Source of the DNA: Candidatus Kapaibacterium sp.
GTDB lineage: Bacteria; Bacteroidota; Ignavibacteria; Kapaibacteriales; UBA961
NCBI GenBank assembly: GCA_023259575.1
Contig: JALRHN010000011.1
Location: forward strand, 1-22,446
Length of the DNA: 22,446 bases
Direction: 5' to 3'
Positions 15,384-22,446 of the stretch are shown here, one piece after another. Within the stretch, counting starts at the first letter, position 1. Each line of letters opens with the position of its first letter. Made by a program: the position numbers and the translations under genes. The notes under the pieces were generated by a model, which made no database searches, was not told the DNA's origin, and was given only the letters and a program-made list of their open reading frames with translations.

Positions 15384-16991
15384 TTAATTCTTTTTATTCG
15401 TTAAAGCAGCCTTCACAAAATCTATGAATAGGGGATGTCCTTTTACAGCTCGAGATTTATATTCTGGGTGAAATTGAACCCCAACAAACCAAGGATGATT
15501 TTTTAATTCTATAATTTCAATCAATGTTGTATCAGGTGAAACACCACTTAATTTCATGCCATGTTGTTCTAATATTGTGCGATAAGCATTATTGAATTCA
15601 TATCTGTGACGATGTCTTTCTTGAATTGATTCAGTACCATACGCTGCATATGCTAAAGTACCCTTTCTTATATTACATGGATAAGAACCTAAACGCATTG
15701 TTCCGCCTTTATCAGTAATATTCTTTTGCGAAGACATAAGATTAATTACCAAATTCTTGCCTTTTTTAAATTCCCCAGAATGCGCATCTTTCATACCAGC
15801 AACATTTCTAGCAAATTCGATTACTGCGCATTGCATTCCTAAACAAATACCAAAAAATGGAACAGAATGTTCTCTAGCAAATCTGATAGCTTCTATTTTA
15901 CCTTCAATGCCTCTGTTTCCAAAACCTGGAGCAACAAGAATTCCGTCTAAGTCCTTTAAAGATTGCGAAGCATTACTTTTTTGAATTGTTTCTGAATCTA
16001 TCCAAACAACGTCAACTTTGGTATTATTTATTGCGCCAGCATGTATAAATGCCTCAAGTATACTTTTATACGAATCTTTCACTTGATTGTATTTGCCAAC
16101 TAAACCAATTTTGACAGAAAACTTAGGATTTTTAATACGAGCAACAAATTTGTTCCAAGTATCTAAATCTAGTTTTCCTACTGGCATACCAAATTTACGT
16201 AGAACAATTTGATCTAGATTATTTTTAGCAAGGCTTGTAGGAACTTCATAGATTGTTTCTGCATCCATAACCTCAATAACTGAATCTTCTTCTACATTGC
16301 AGAATAATGCAATTTTTGAAGTGACCTCTTTATTTAATGGAAATTCAGTTCTGCATAATAAAATATCTGGTCTTATACCCATCTCCATCAACATTTTAGC
16401 TGAATGTTGTGTCGGCTTTGTTTTTAACTCACCAGCTGACTTAATATATGGAACATAGGTAAGATGAATATTCAATGTATTCTTAGGTCCTCTTTCTAGG
16501 CAAATTTGTCTGACGGTTTCCATAAAAGGTAATGACTCAATATCGCCAACAGTGCCCCCAATTTCTATGATTACAATATCATATTGCTTATCGTAAATTG
16601 TCATACGACGTTTGATTTCATCAGTTATATGAGGAATTACTTGAACTGTTTTGCCCAAATAACTACCTTCTCTTTCTTTTTGAATAACTTCAAAGTACAC
16701 TTGCCCAGAAGACACGCTATTATAACGTGTTCCTGATACATCTAAATATCGTTCATAATGACCTAAATCCAAATCACATTCTGCACCATCATCAGTTACA
16801 TATACTTCACCATGTTGTTGTGGACTCATTGTTCCTGGGTCAACATTTATATATGGATCGAATTTCATTATAGTTACTGATAATCCTCTTTGTTTTAATA
16901 ATAAACCTAAAGAGGCAGAAGCAATTCCTTTTCCTAGAGAGGAAAGTACACCACCAGAAATGAATATAAATTTAGTTTTTTTAACAGCCAT
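15384..16991 (-). CDS. pyrG: CTP synthase
   Basis: A 535-residue cytoplasmic enzyme that aminates UTP to CTP using ATP and glutamine. The N-terminal synthetase domain carries KFIFISGGVLSSLGKGI (P-loop-like, residues 7-23), KFDPYINVDPGTMSP, and EIGGTVGDIES. The C-terminal class I glutamine amidotransferase domain (about 295-530) has the oxyanion loop APGFGNRG, the nucleophile Cys383 in FFGICLGMQ, and the His508/Glu510 pair in VQFHPEYKSR. Length is normal (530-550). The start ATG has no Shine-Dalgarno sequence; it lies after an A-rich leader. Upstream there is a weak -7-like TACATTTT (17016-17023, - strand), and the icd terminator separates the two genes, so pyrG probably has its own promoter. 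Confidence 0.97.
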   Translation of the reverse strand: MAVKKTKFIFISGGVLSSLGKGIASASLGLLLKQRGLSVTIMKFDPYINVDPGTMSPQQHGEVYVTDDGAECDLDLGHYERYLDVSGTRYNSVSSGQVYFEVIQKEREGSYLGKTVQVIPHITDEIKRRMTIYDKQYDIVIIEIGGTVGDIESLPFMETVRQICLERGPKNTLNIHLTYVPYIKSAGELKTKPTQHSAKMLMEMGIRPDILLCRTEFPLNKEVTSKIALFCNVEEDSVIEVMDAETIYEVPTSLAKNNLDQIVLRKFGMPVGKLDLDTWNKFVARIKNPKFSVKIGLVGKYNQVKDSYKSILEAFIHAGAINNTKVDVVWIDSETIQKSNASQSLKDLDGILVAPGFGNRGIEGKIEAIRFAREHSVPFFGICLGMQCAVIEFARNVAGMKDAHSGEFKKGKNLVINLMSSQKNITDKGGTMRLGSYPCNIRKGTLAYAAYGTESIQERHRHRYEFNNAYRTILEQHGMKLSGVSPDTTLIEIIELKNHPWFVGVQFHPEYKSRAVKGHPLFIDFVKAALTNKKN

Positions 16992-17041
16992 GATAATTTG
17001 ATGTTTTTTTTTGTAAAAATGTACTTTCTGAATTGGTTGCT

Positions 17042-17086
17042 TATAAAAAGAGAAAGAGACGCGAAGTCAATGTGATTTCGCGTCTC
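17042..17086 (-). terminator. Rho-independent terminator of icd
   Basis: Read on the - strand, a perfect ten-base stem GAGACGCGAA/TTCGCGTCTC (17077-17086 with 17056-17065) around an 11-base loop is followed by TTTCTCTTTTTAT. The stem is far richer in G+C than its surroundings. It lies 22 bases after the icd stop and upstream of pyrG, so it should end icd transcription and keep pyrG independent. Confidence 0.9.
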
Positions 17087-17108
17087 CCTATAATGTTCGC
17101 GAGATATA

Positions 17109-18377
17109 TTACATATGGCTTATAACGGCATCACCGAATTCTGAACATTTGACTTCTGTAGCACCTTCCATCAAACGTGCAAAATCATATGTTACAGTTT
17201 TTGCAGTAATAGCACCATTCATACCTTTGATAATAAGATCAGCTGCTTCATTCCATCCTAAATATCTAAACATCATTTCACCAGATAGAATTACTGAGCC
17301 CGGATTTACTTTGTCTAATCCTGCATATTTAGGAGCTGTACCATGGGTTGCCTCAAAAATAGCATAACCATTATCATAATTGATATTGGCACCAGGTGCA
17401 ATTCCAATACCACCAACTTGCGCAGCTAAAGCATCACTTATATAGTCGCCATTTAAGTTCATTGTAGCAATTACTTCGTATTCTTCTGGTCTAGTTAAGA
17501 TTTGCTGTAAAAAAGCATCTGCAATTGAATCTTTAACAAGAATTTTATCGCCTGGTTTTCCTCCACAATCATCCCAACCAACAGCTACATCACTAAATTC
17601 TTCGCGAACTAATTCATAACCCCAATCACGAAATGCACCAGATGTGGATTTCATGATATTGCCTTTATGAACTAAAGTAACACTTCTTTTACCTTGACTT
17701 AAGGCGTATTTCATAGCAGCTCTTATCAATCGTTTAGATCCTGGAGCAGAAACTGGTTTGATTCCTAATCCAACTAAATCAGGAGCTTCATTAGCAAATC
17801 GAATTTTATTATAAAAAGCGGGGAATTCTGTATGTAAGAAATCGAGCATCTTTTTTGCATCTGGACTACCAGCTTTGAATTCTATACCCGCATAAATATC
17901 TTCTGTGTTTTCTCTAAAAATAACCATATCCACTTTTTCTGGATGCTTAACTGGAGAAGGTACACCTTGAAAATATCTTACTGGTCTTAAGCATACATAT
18001 AAGTCCATCAATTGGCGTAATGCCACATTTATAGAACGTATGCCACCTCCTACTGGAGTTGTTAAAGGCCCTTTAATACCTACAATATACTCACGTAAAG
18101 CTGTTAATGTATCCTCTGGTAACCATGTATTTTCACCATACACTTCATTGGATTTTTCACCAGCAAATACTTCAAACCATTCTATAGATTTTGTTCCACC
18201 ATATGCCTTTGCAACAGCTGCATCTAATACTTTTACAGAAGCTGCCCAAATATCAGGGCCTGTTCCATCCCCTTCAATAAAAGGAATAATAGGATTATTA
18301 GGTACAATTAAACTGCCATCGGCACCAACTGTTATATTCTGACCTTTTGTAGGTGGAATTAATTTTACATAGCTCAT
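17109..18377 (-). CDS. icd: NADP-dependent isocitrate dehydrogenase
   Basis: A 422-residue TCA-cycle enzyme converting isocitrate to 2-oxoglutarate, CO2 and NADPH. It closely resembles E. coli Icd along its length. Substrate residues sit in GGGIRSINVALRQ (Ser115, Asn117, Arg121), Arg131 and Arg155; catalytic Lys238 is in LVHKGNIMK and Tyr162 in EDIYAG. The NADP-specificity set of E. coli Icd is intact: Lys350-Tyr351 in GTAPKYAG, Val357, and Tyr397/Arg401 in TYDFARLM. Ser115 matches the Ser phosphorylated by AceK in E. coli, but no kinase gene is here. I chose ATG 18377 over an in-frame TTG at 18389; GGAT lies just upstream of the ATG. It is followed by a strong terminator. Confidence 0.96.
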   Translation of the reverse strand: MSYVKLIPPTKGQNITVGADGSLIVPNNPIIPFIEGDGTGPDIWAASVKVLDAAVAKAYGGTKSIEWFEVFAGEKSNEVYGENTWLPEDTLTALREYIVGIKGPLTTPVGGGIRSINVALRQLMDLYVCLRPVRYFQGVPSPVKHPEKVDMVIFRENTEDIYAGIEFKAGSPDAKKMLDFLHTEFPAFYNKIRFANEAPDLVGLGIKPVSAPGSKRLIRAAMKYALSQGKRSVTLVHKGNIMKSTSGAFRDWGYELVREEFSDVAVGWDDCGGKPGDKILVKDSIADAFLQQILTRPEEYEVIATMNLNGDYISDALAAQVGGIGIAPGANINYDNGYAIFEATHGTAPKYAGLDKVNPGSVILSGEMMFRYLGWNEAADLIIKGMNGAITAKTVTYDFARLMEGATEVKCSEFGDAVISHM

Positions 18378-18411
18378 AAGTAGATCCAATCGCAGGTAAA
18401 AAATCTTTTCA

Positions 18412-18419
18412 CAAAATTA
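18412..18419 (-). promoter_or_regulatory. Candidate -7 promoter element for icd (TAATTTTG)
   Basis: On the - strand TAATTTTG fits TAnnTTTG and ends 34 bases before the icd ATG, the same distance as the candidate element ahead of the TPR gene. No TTG at the -33 position is seen, and the gap after ompA (about 96 bases) has no clear terminator, so read-through from upstream is also possible. Confidence 0.3.
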
Positions 18420-18473
18420 GAGATTTAACATGAATTTTACGCTGTTACTTTCTGTAAAAATCAAAAATATATA

Positions 18474-20612
18474 TTAGTGTATAGGCGTTTCAATTTGAAT
18501 TTGAACCGTTCTTGAATAACTTCTCCCTTGTGGAGAATCATTATCATATAAAAGTATATTACTACCCATTGGTATAATTTCAGTTCTTGAATCAGGAATT
18601 TCTAACTTTTTTTGCACTTCTAGACATCTTTTTCTAGCTAATTCTTGATTATACAGTTTCTCACCTGTTATATCAGCATAACCTGTTATTATCACTTTTG
18701 AAAGAGGCTTAATAAATGATTTAATATTATTAACAATATCTACATTGTTTTTATCTAGTTCAGCACTATTATGATCAAATAGCAGTAAGGAAAACCTATC
18801 TATTTTCTTATCATCTTTAAATTCTTCTCTTTTCTTTTTTATAGTAAGTTGTTGTAAAGTAATATCTTTTTCAATGGTTTGCTCATTACCGTTTGTATCT
18901 ATAGCATGAAGTTTTACTTTAATCGGTTCCTCGGTTACAATTGACTTATTTACTGGTATATCCCATATATAAGGTTGATTTGGGATTTTACCTGTACCTT
19001 TATACTTTTGAAATACAGTGCCATTCTGCTCTATAGATATATCCCACGATGCTAATGATTCAGAAGATGTTTCTGTTGGATTAATCTCCAATGAAGGAGG
19101 ATTTGCAGACATCTCAATAGTTTGTTTAATTATTGGCTTTATTAGGGATGATGAATTTGATTCAATTTCTACTCTACTATTTTCAGCTTGTCCTAATGGA
19201 TTTGTATTGCTTGAAGGCTTTTTAGGTAAATTTCCACTTACTTTATTAAGTCGAGAATTAGGTATTGACCATGTATTATGTAAATAATTTGCAACTTCAT
19301 TTGCTCTTTTTTCACTCATTCCTTCAAGTGCATCTTTACCCGATGCATTATTATTGCCAATAATCAATATAGATCCTTTTTCAGATTGCATTCTAAATCC
19401 AATAATATTTAACATGTCTTTGTAAATATCAAGTGTTGATGAGGAAACTTTATTCTCACTAAACATTTTGGATTCATTACTATTTATTAGGTGTTGAGCT
19501 GTTGAAGATAATACAAATTCACCTTCATTAAAAAACACATAGGGAAGTAAAGGAAAAGTCTCAGTTGTTTCAATTTCTTCTATCTGAATAGTTGGGTCTT
19601 TAGTACGATTACCTTTTTTATCTATTCCAGAGGTTTGCAAAGATAATGAAAGTACCTTCTTAGCTTTGATGATGGGAATTTCTTTGATATATGATTCCGA
19701 AATAAATGTAGTCTGGACTATGGTATTATCTATAACTTTTTCCTTTATTTCTGTGGATTTATGATCTATTCTATGTTGAATATTGGAAATACCTGATATC
19801 TGATTAGTGATAGTATCTCTTTGATAAATAGTGTCCTTAATGTAAAGTTTTTCTTTAGTAGGTAAAACACCATGTTTGAAAGATAGGCCCATTTGTAGAG
19901 TATTGACTTTCCAATCTAATGTACTTAAAGATGTAAATGGCAGATGATACGATAAATAAGGAGAAATAAACATATAATTAGATACTGGTATATCATAACT
20001 TATACCAATATCTCCACTTAATAGAATCTGAGAATATTCAGGAATTGTTCCATTTGCTTGATTTCGTATTCTTTTTCCATCTAAAAATGTAGCATTTGAT
20101 GGACTGATGAGTGTTTCTTTTTGATCAAATTCAGCATTCACTGCATAATAAGCACCAAGCGAAGCAGATAAGAATAGAGAATTACTAATCTGATACATTA
20201 GTGAAGGCTGAATATGTATTTGTAATAAGTTAGCAACAATTGAATGTTCTACCGTAATTGGAGCACCTATTGTATCAAATGGAGCATTGGGATTTCTAAT
20301 AAATTGAAATCCAATATTTTCATTAGAAAATAAAGTGCCACTGGGATTATGAATACCTAATCTAAGGCCTGCATATAATGAATTATTAAGTGGAATTTGC
20401 AGAAGACCACCCATAGCATAACCTAAACCAGTTCCATTTTCAAATTGTAAGCAACAATTTGGATAGCCTTGTAATTCTCTAAAATTAGCATTAAAAGTAT
20501 TAATGTTCACAGCAGCATATGCACCCCAATACCACACGGGTTTATCTTGAGCATCAACACTATGATATTGTACTAAAGCCAATAGTAAGATTATTGTTGA
20601 AATATGTTTCAT
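18474..20612 (-). CDS. OmpA-family outer-membrane protein with N-terminal barrel, Ig-like domain and two OmpA-like domains
   Basis: A 712-residue protein with a signal peptide (ending DA before Gln). Residues about 25-248 look like a small outer-membrane barrel, with an adjacent Cys pair (Cys53-Cys54 in YPNCCLQFENG) in its first loop. After a linker (250-355), PLLPYVFFNEGE opens a first OmpA-like domain (about 355-487) ending NSRVEIESN. An FlgD-like Ig segment (about 520-590, WDISIEQNG, then YIWDIP) leads to a second OmpA-like domain (605-708) with LLFDHNSAEL, TGYADITGEKLYNQEL, and SYSRTVQIQI. The second keeps the peptidoglycan-binding Asp647 and Arg662; the first has Asn422 where Asp is expected. 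This architecture recalls Kapabacteria/Ignavibacteria proteins. ATG 20612 preferred to TTG 20618. It probably tethers the outer membrane to the wall. Confidence 0.87.
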   Translation of the reverse strand: MKHISTIILLLALVQYHSVDAQDKPVWYWGAYAAVNINTFNANFRELQGYPNCCLQFENGTGLGYAMGGLLQIPLNNSLYAGLRLGIHNPSGTLFSNENIGFQFIRNPNAPFDTIGAPITVEHSIVANLLQIHIQPSLMYQISNSLFLSASLGAYYAVNAEFDQKETLISPSNATFLDGKRIRNQANGTIPEYSQILLSGDIGISYDIPVSNYMFISPYLSYHLPFTSLSTLDWKVNTLQMGLSFKHGVLPTKEKLYIKDTIYQRDTITNQISGISNIQHRIDHKSTEIKEKVIDNTIVQTTFISESYIKEIPIIKAKKVLSLSLQTSGIDKKGNRTKDPTIQIEEIETTETFPLLPYVFFNEGEFVLSSTAQHLINSNESKMFSENKVSSSTLDIYKDMLNIIGFRMQSEKGSILIIGNNNASGKDALEGMSEKRANEVANYLHNTWSIPNSRLNKVSGNLPKKPSSNTNPLGQAENSRVEIESNSSSLIKPIIKQTIEMSANPPSLEINPTETSSESLASWDISIEQNGTVFQKYKGTGKIPNQPYIWDIPVNKSIVTEEPIKVKLHAIDTNGNEQTIEKDITLQQLTIKKKREEFKDDKKIDRFSLLLFDHNSAELDKNNVDIVNNIKSFIKPLSKVIITGYADITGEKLYNQELARKRCLEVQKKLEIPDSRTEIIPMGSNILLYDNDSPQGRSYSRTVQIQIETPIH

Positions 20613-20632
20613 GTGCAATGATCTATAAATGT

Positions 20633-21103
20633 TTAATGTAAAACAGCATAATCTTCATAATCTGAAACTAATTTTCTGTAATCATCATTAATCCTTTCGG
20701 GAAGATTAGTGATCGGATTAATATTAACAAGAACACCAGTTGCTTGTACTAATAATTGATTATCTGGACAGGATAGAATGATTTGATCAAAGATAATGGA
20801 AGAATTTCGGATTTCTGAAACTCTTGTCAAGAGTATGTAAGATTGATCAAACTGTGCAGGGGAAACATAATTAACTTCATTTTTAGCCACAACAAATCTG
20901 TCTTTGGTTATGAAAGTTTCGGAGTCAATAGATATTCCAATAGACCTAAAATATTCTATTCTAGATTCTTCCAGCCAATAAATATATATGGCATTATGAA
21001 CAATGTTTTGTCTATCAACTTCAAAGCTTTTTACTTTCCCAGTGATACGATGTTTATATCTAGTACTATCAATAATATGTTTTTGATATTGGATTTGTTT
21101 CAT
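20633..21103 (-). CDS. Hotdog-fold acyl-CoA thioesterase (YbgC/FcbC-like)
   Basis: A 156-residue single-hotdog protein. The segment FEVDRQNIVHNAIYIYWLEESRIEYFRSIGI (residues 27-57) is the family signature: Asp30 is the catalytic position, followed by the VVHxAxYxxWxEEAR-like helix. The rest (VNYVSPAQFDQ, RVSEIRNSSIIFDQII, VQATGVLVNIN) fits the strands of the fold. Members cleave acyl-CoA or acyl-ACP thioesters; chain preference cannot be read. The usual Asp-x-x-G turn is replaced by DRQN, a modest deviation. It is unrelated by sequence to its flanking threonine aldolase and ompA genes but lies close to both (28 and 20 bases), suggesting a shared transcript. YbgC-type proteins are often linked with envelope genes, but no Tol-Pal genes are visible. 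Confidence 0.85.
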   Translation of the reverse strand: MKQIQYQKHIIDSTRYKHRITGKVKSFEVDRQNIVHNAIYIYWLEESRIEYFRSIGISIDSETFITKDRFVVAKNEVNYVSPAQFDQSYILLTRVSEIRNSSIIFDQIILSCPDNQLLVQATGVLVNINPITNLPERINDDYRKLVSDYEDYAVLH

Positions 21104-21131
21104 AATGAAGTAAGCTGTCTTTTATAAAGCA

Positions 21132-22181
21132 TTAATGGGCTAATACTTGTAAAGCTTCTACAGCGATATGTGCTGCTTGTATAGTTTGTTCTGTAGAAAC
21201 TTGAAAATGAAATACTGCTCTTACACAATTGGAGCGTCCCATAGATATAATAAGATGTCTTTTCTTGCATTCATCAATAAAATCTAATGGTTTAATTCCT
21301 TGTAAACATTCAATAATTACAATATTCGTATCAACTTTATGATTGCTATTAGCAATCGTACATAATCCTGAACTTGCAATCATTTCTGCAAAAAGTCTTG
21401 CATTATTGTGATCATTATTTAGCAGTTTTCTATGGTTTTGTAAAGCATATAAACCTCCAGCTGCAAGGATGCCAGATTGCCTCATACCACCGCCTAAAAT
21501 TTTGCGCCATTTTCTTGCTAATTCTATGTGCTTTTTATTTCCTAATAATACAGATCCAGCTGGAGCACCTAGTCCTTTAGAGAGGCACACAGATAAAGTA
21601 TCAAAATTCTTAGCATATTCATGCGGGGAAACATCTGTTTCTGCACATGCATTCCAAATGCGGGCTCCATCACAATGAAAATTAATCTCTTTTTCTTTTA
21701 ACATTTCTGAGACAGTTTGAAGATACTCAATTGATAAAACTGTGCCTCCATGACGATTATGCGTTTGTTCTAAGCACACTAAACTAGTAGTAGGAAAATA
21801 ATAGTCTGGTGGTCGAATTGCTTCTGATATAGATTCCAAGGGGATTTCACCATATTGCGAAGGAACACAATACATTTGAACTCCTGATATGATTGAAGGA
21901 GCAGATGTTTCATAGTGAAATAAGTGAGATTGACTTTCAACAATAATTTCATCACCTTTTTTTGTATGAATAGCCAAAGCTATTTGATTACTCATAACCC
22001 CTGTTGGAACAAATAAGGCAGCTTCTTTTTGGAATAAATCTGCAATATATTCTTGCAAATGATTAATTGTTGGGTCTTCACCATAAATATCATCACCTAC
22101 ATCGGCTTGAGCCATGCATATTCGCATTCCTTCGGTAGGTTTAGTAACTGTATCGCTACGTAGATCAATAATAACTTGCAT
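21132..22181 (-). CDS. ltaE: Low-specificity L-threonine aldolase (PLP enzyme)
   Basis: A 349-residue fold-type I PLP enzyme that splits L-threonine or L-allo-threonine into glycine and acetaldehyde. It opens with IDLRSDTVTKPTEGM, the family's N-terminal signature, followed by GDDIYGEDPT, PTGVMSNQIAL, SHLFHYE (His86 stacks on PLP), NFHCDGARIWNA (Asp171, Arg174) and SVCLSKGLGAPAGS with the PLP lysine Lys202, then GGGMRQSGILAAGG. All key residues are present and the length is normal (335-350). The ATG directly abuts the stop of the upstream gene (TAAATG), so translation is likely coupled. Related beta-eliminating lyases share this signature, so the reaction is probable rather than proved; gene symbol given by family. 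Confidence 0.9.
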   Translation of the reverse strand: MQVIIDLRSDTVTKPTEGMRICMAQADVGDDIYGEDPTINHLQEYIADLFQKEAALFVPTGVMSNQIALAIHTKKGDEIIVESQSHLFHYETSAPSIISGVQMYCVPSQYGEIPLESISEAIRPPDYYFPTTSLVCLEQTHNRHGGTVLSIEYLQTVSEMLKEKEINFHCDGARIWNACAETDVSPHEYAKNFDTLSVCLSKGLGAPAGSVLLGNKKHIELARKWRKILGGGMRQSGILAAGGLYALQNHRKLLNNDHNNARLFAEMIASSGLCTIANSNHKVDTNIVIIECLQGIKPLDFIDECKKRHLIISMGRSNCVRAVFHFQVSTEQTIQAAHIAVEALQVLAH

Positions 22182-22446
22182 TTATCTATCATCCTGCGCT
22201 TTTTGATAAATGCTATTATTTGCTGGGTCTAATATGCCTAAATTGGTAAACAGCTCGGGATCATCATACCCTTTAAAGATATCTGCTATCTCCATAAATT
22301 TTGCATTAAAAAAATAATCCATTAAAGTGCTTCTCATGGTTACTTTTTTTTGTTTAAACACTTTCATAGAAGTAAGAATATCTGCCATTATTTTTTTTCC
22401 AGAAACTTTGTCTTTTTCTATGGATTCGAGTCCATCCACATGATAA
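22182..22446 (-). CDS. C-terminal part of an unidentified protein, cut by the window edge
   Basis: The frame stays open through the right edge of the window, so the GTG at 22439 need not be a start; only the last 87 residues are visible. They are rich in Lys, Met and Asp: a helix-prone stretch (KKIMADILTSMKVF), then TMRSTLMDYFFNAKFMEIADIF, and an acidic/polar tail (GYDDPELFTNLGILD, then IYQKAQDDR). No membrane segment, metal motif or known domain is recognisable. The stop is immediately followed by the threonine aldolase ATG, so the two are probably translated from one message. I cannot assign a function. Confidence 0.55.
   Translation of the reverse strand, partial: YHVDGLESIEKDKVSGKKIMADILTSMKVFKQKKVTMRSTLMDYFFNAKFMEIADIFKGYDDPELFTNLGILDPANNSIYQKAQDDR

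Noticed and set aside
18378..18389. TTG start adding four residues to icd
   Set aside because: ATG 18377 follows a GGAT purine-rich site and gives the usual opening MSYVKL.

Overview
The window is a strongly AT-rich (clearly under 40% G+C by eye), gene-dense bacterial chromosome segment with no RNA genes, mobile elements or CRISPR visible. Several features point to the Bacteroidota/Chlorobi superphylum, and within it most likely to a Kapabacteria/Ignavibacteria-type lineage: secreted proteins whose predicted signal peptides end before Gln, few Shine-Dalgarno sequences, candidate TAnnTTTG -7 promoter elements, a TPR protein followed by a TonB-receptor-like barrel, and an OmpA-family protein with a Cys-Cys-containing barrel and two OmpA-like domains. 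The phylum assignment is inference from recognised protein style; no marker phylogeny was possible.

Region 1 (1-5936, + strand) is one tightly packed run: the tail of a large protein (cut by the window edge), two exported thioredoxin-fold proteins, argininosuccinate lyase (argH), a metallo-beta-lactamase-fold hydrolase, a single-domain Rieske protein, epoxyqueuosine reductase (queG) and a pirin. Neighbours overlap by 1-13 bases or are separated by 1-12 bases, so they are probably co-transcribed, although their functions (envelope thiol redox, arginine synthesis, tRNA modification) are mixed.

Region 2 (6060-15354, + strand) is the most distinctive part: a 1041-residue periplasmic TPR protein, an outer-membrane barrel resembling a TonB-dependent receptor without its plug, an inner-membrane SPOR protein, a TonB-family protein with a Gly-rich linker, a small two-helix membrane protein, UDP-glucose 6-dehydrogenase and a membrane family-2 glycosyltransferase with all processive-enzyme motifs. 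Together they span inner membrane, periplasm, peptidoglycan and outer membrane, followed by sugar-nucleotide and polysaccharide synthesis. Two hypotheses are offered: a dedicated energised envelope machine, or a TPR/barrel polysaccharide export route. No exbB/exbD is present. A nested hairpin at 15347-15378 ends this unit and also the convergent pyrG.

Region 3 (15384-22446, - strand), read from right to left, contains the end of an unidentified gene, a threonine-aldolase-type PLP enzyme, a hotdog thioesterase, the large OmpA-family protein, an E. coli-like NADP isocitrate dehydrogenase (icd) followed by a textbook intrinsic terminator, and CTP synthase (pyrG). These are mainly housekeeping genes. 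Every intergenic stretch is shorter than 300 bases.
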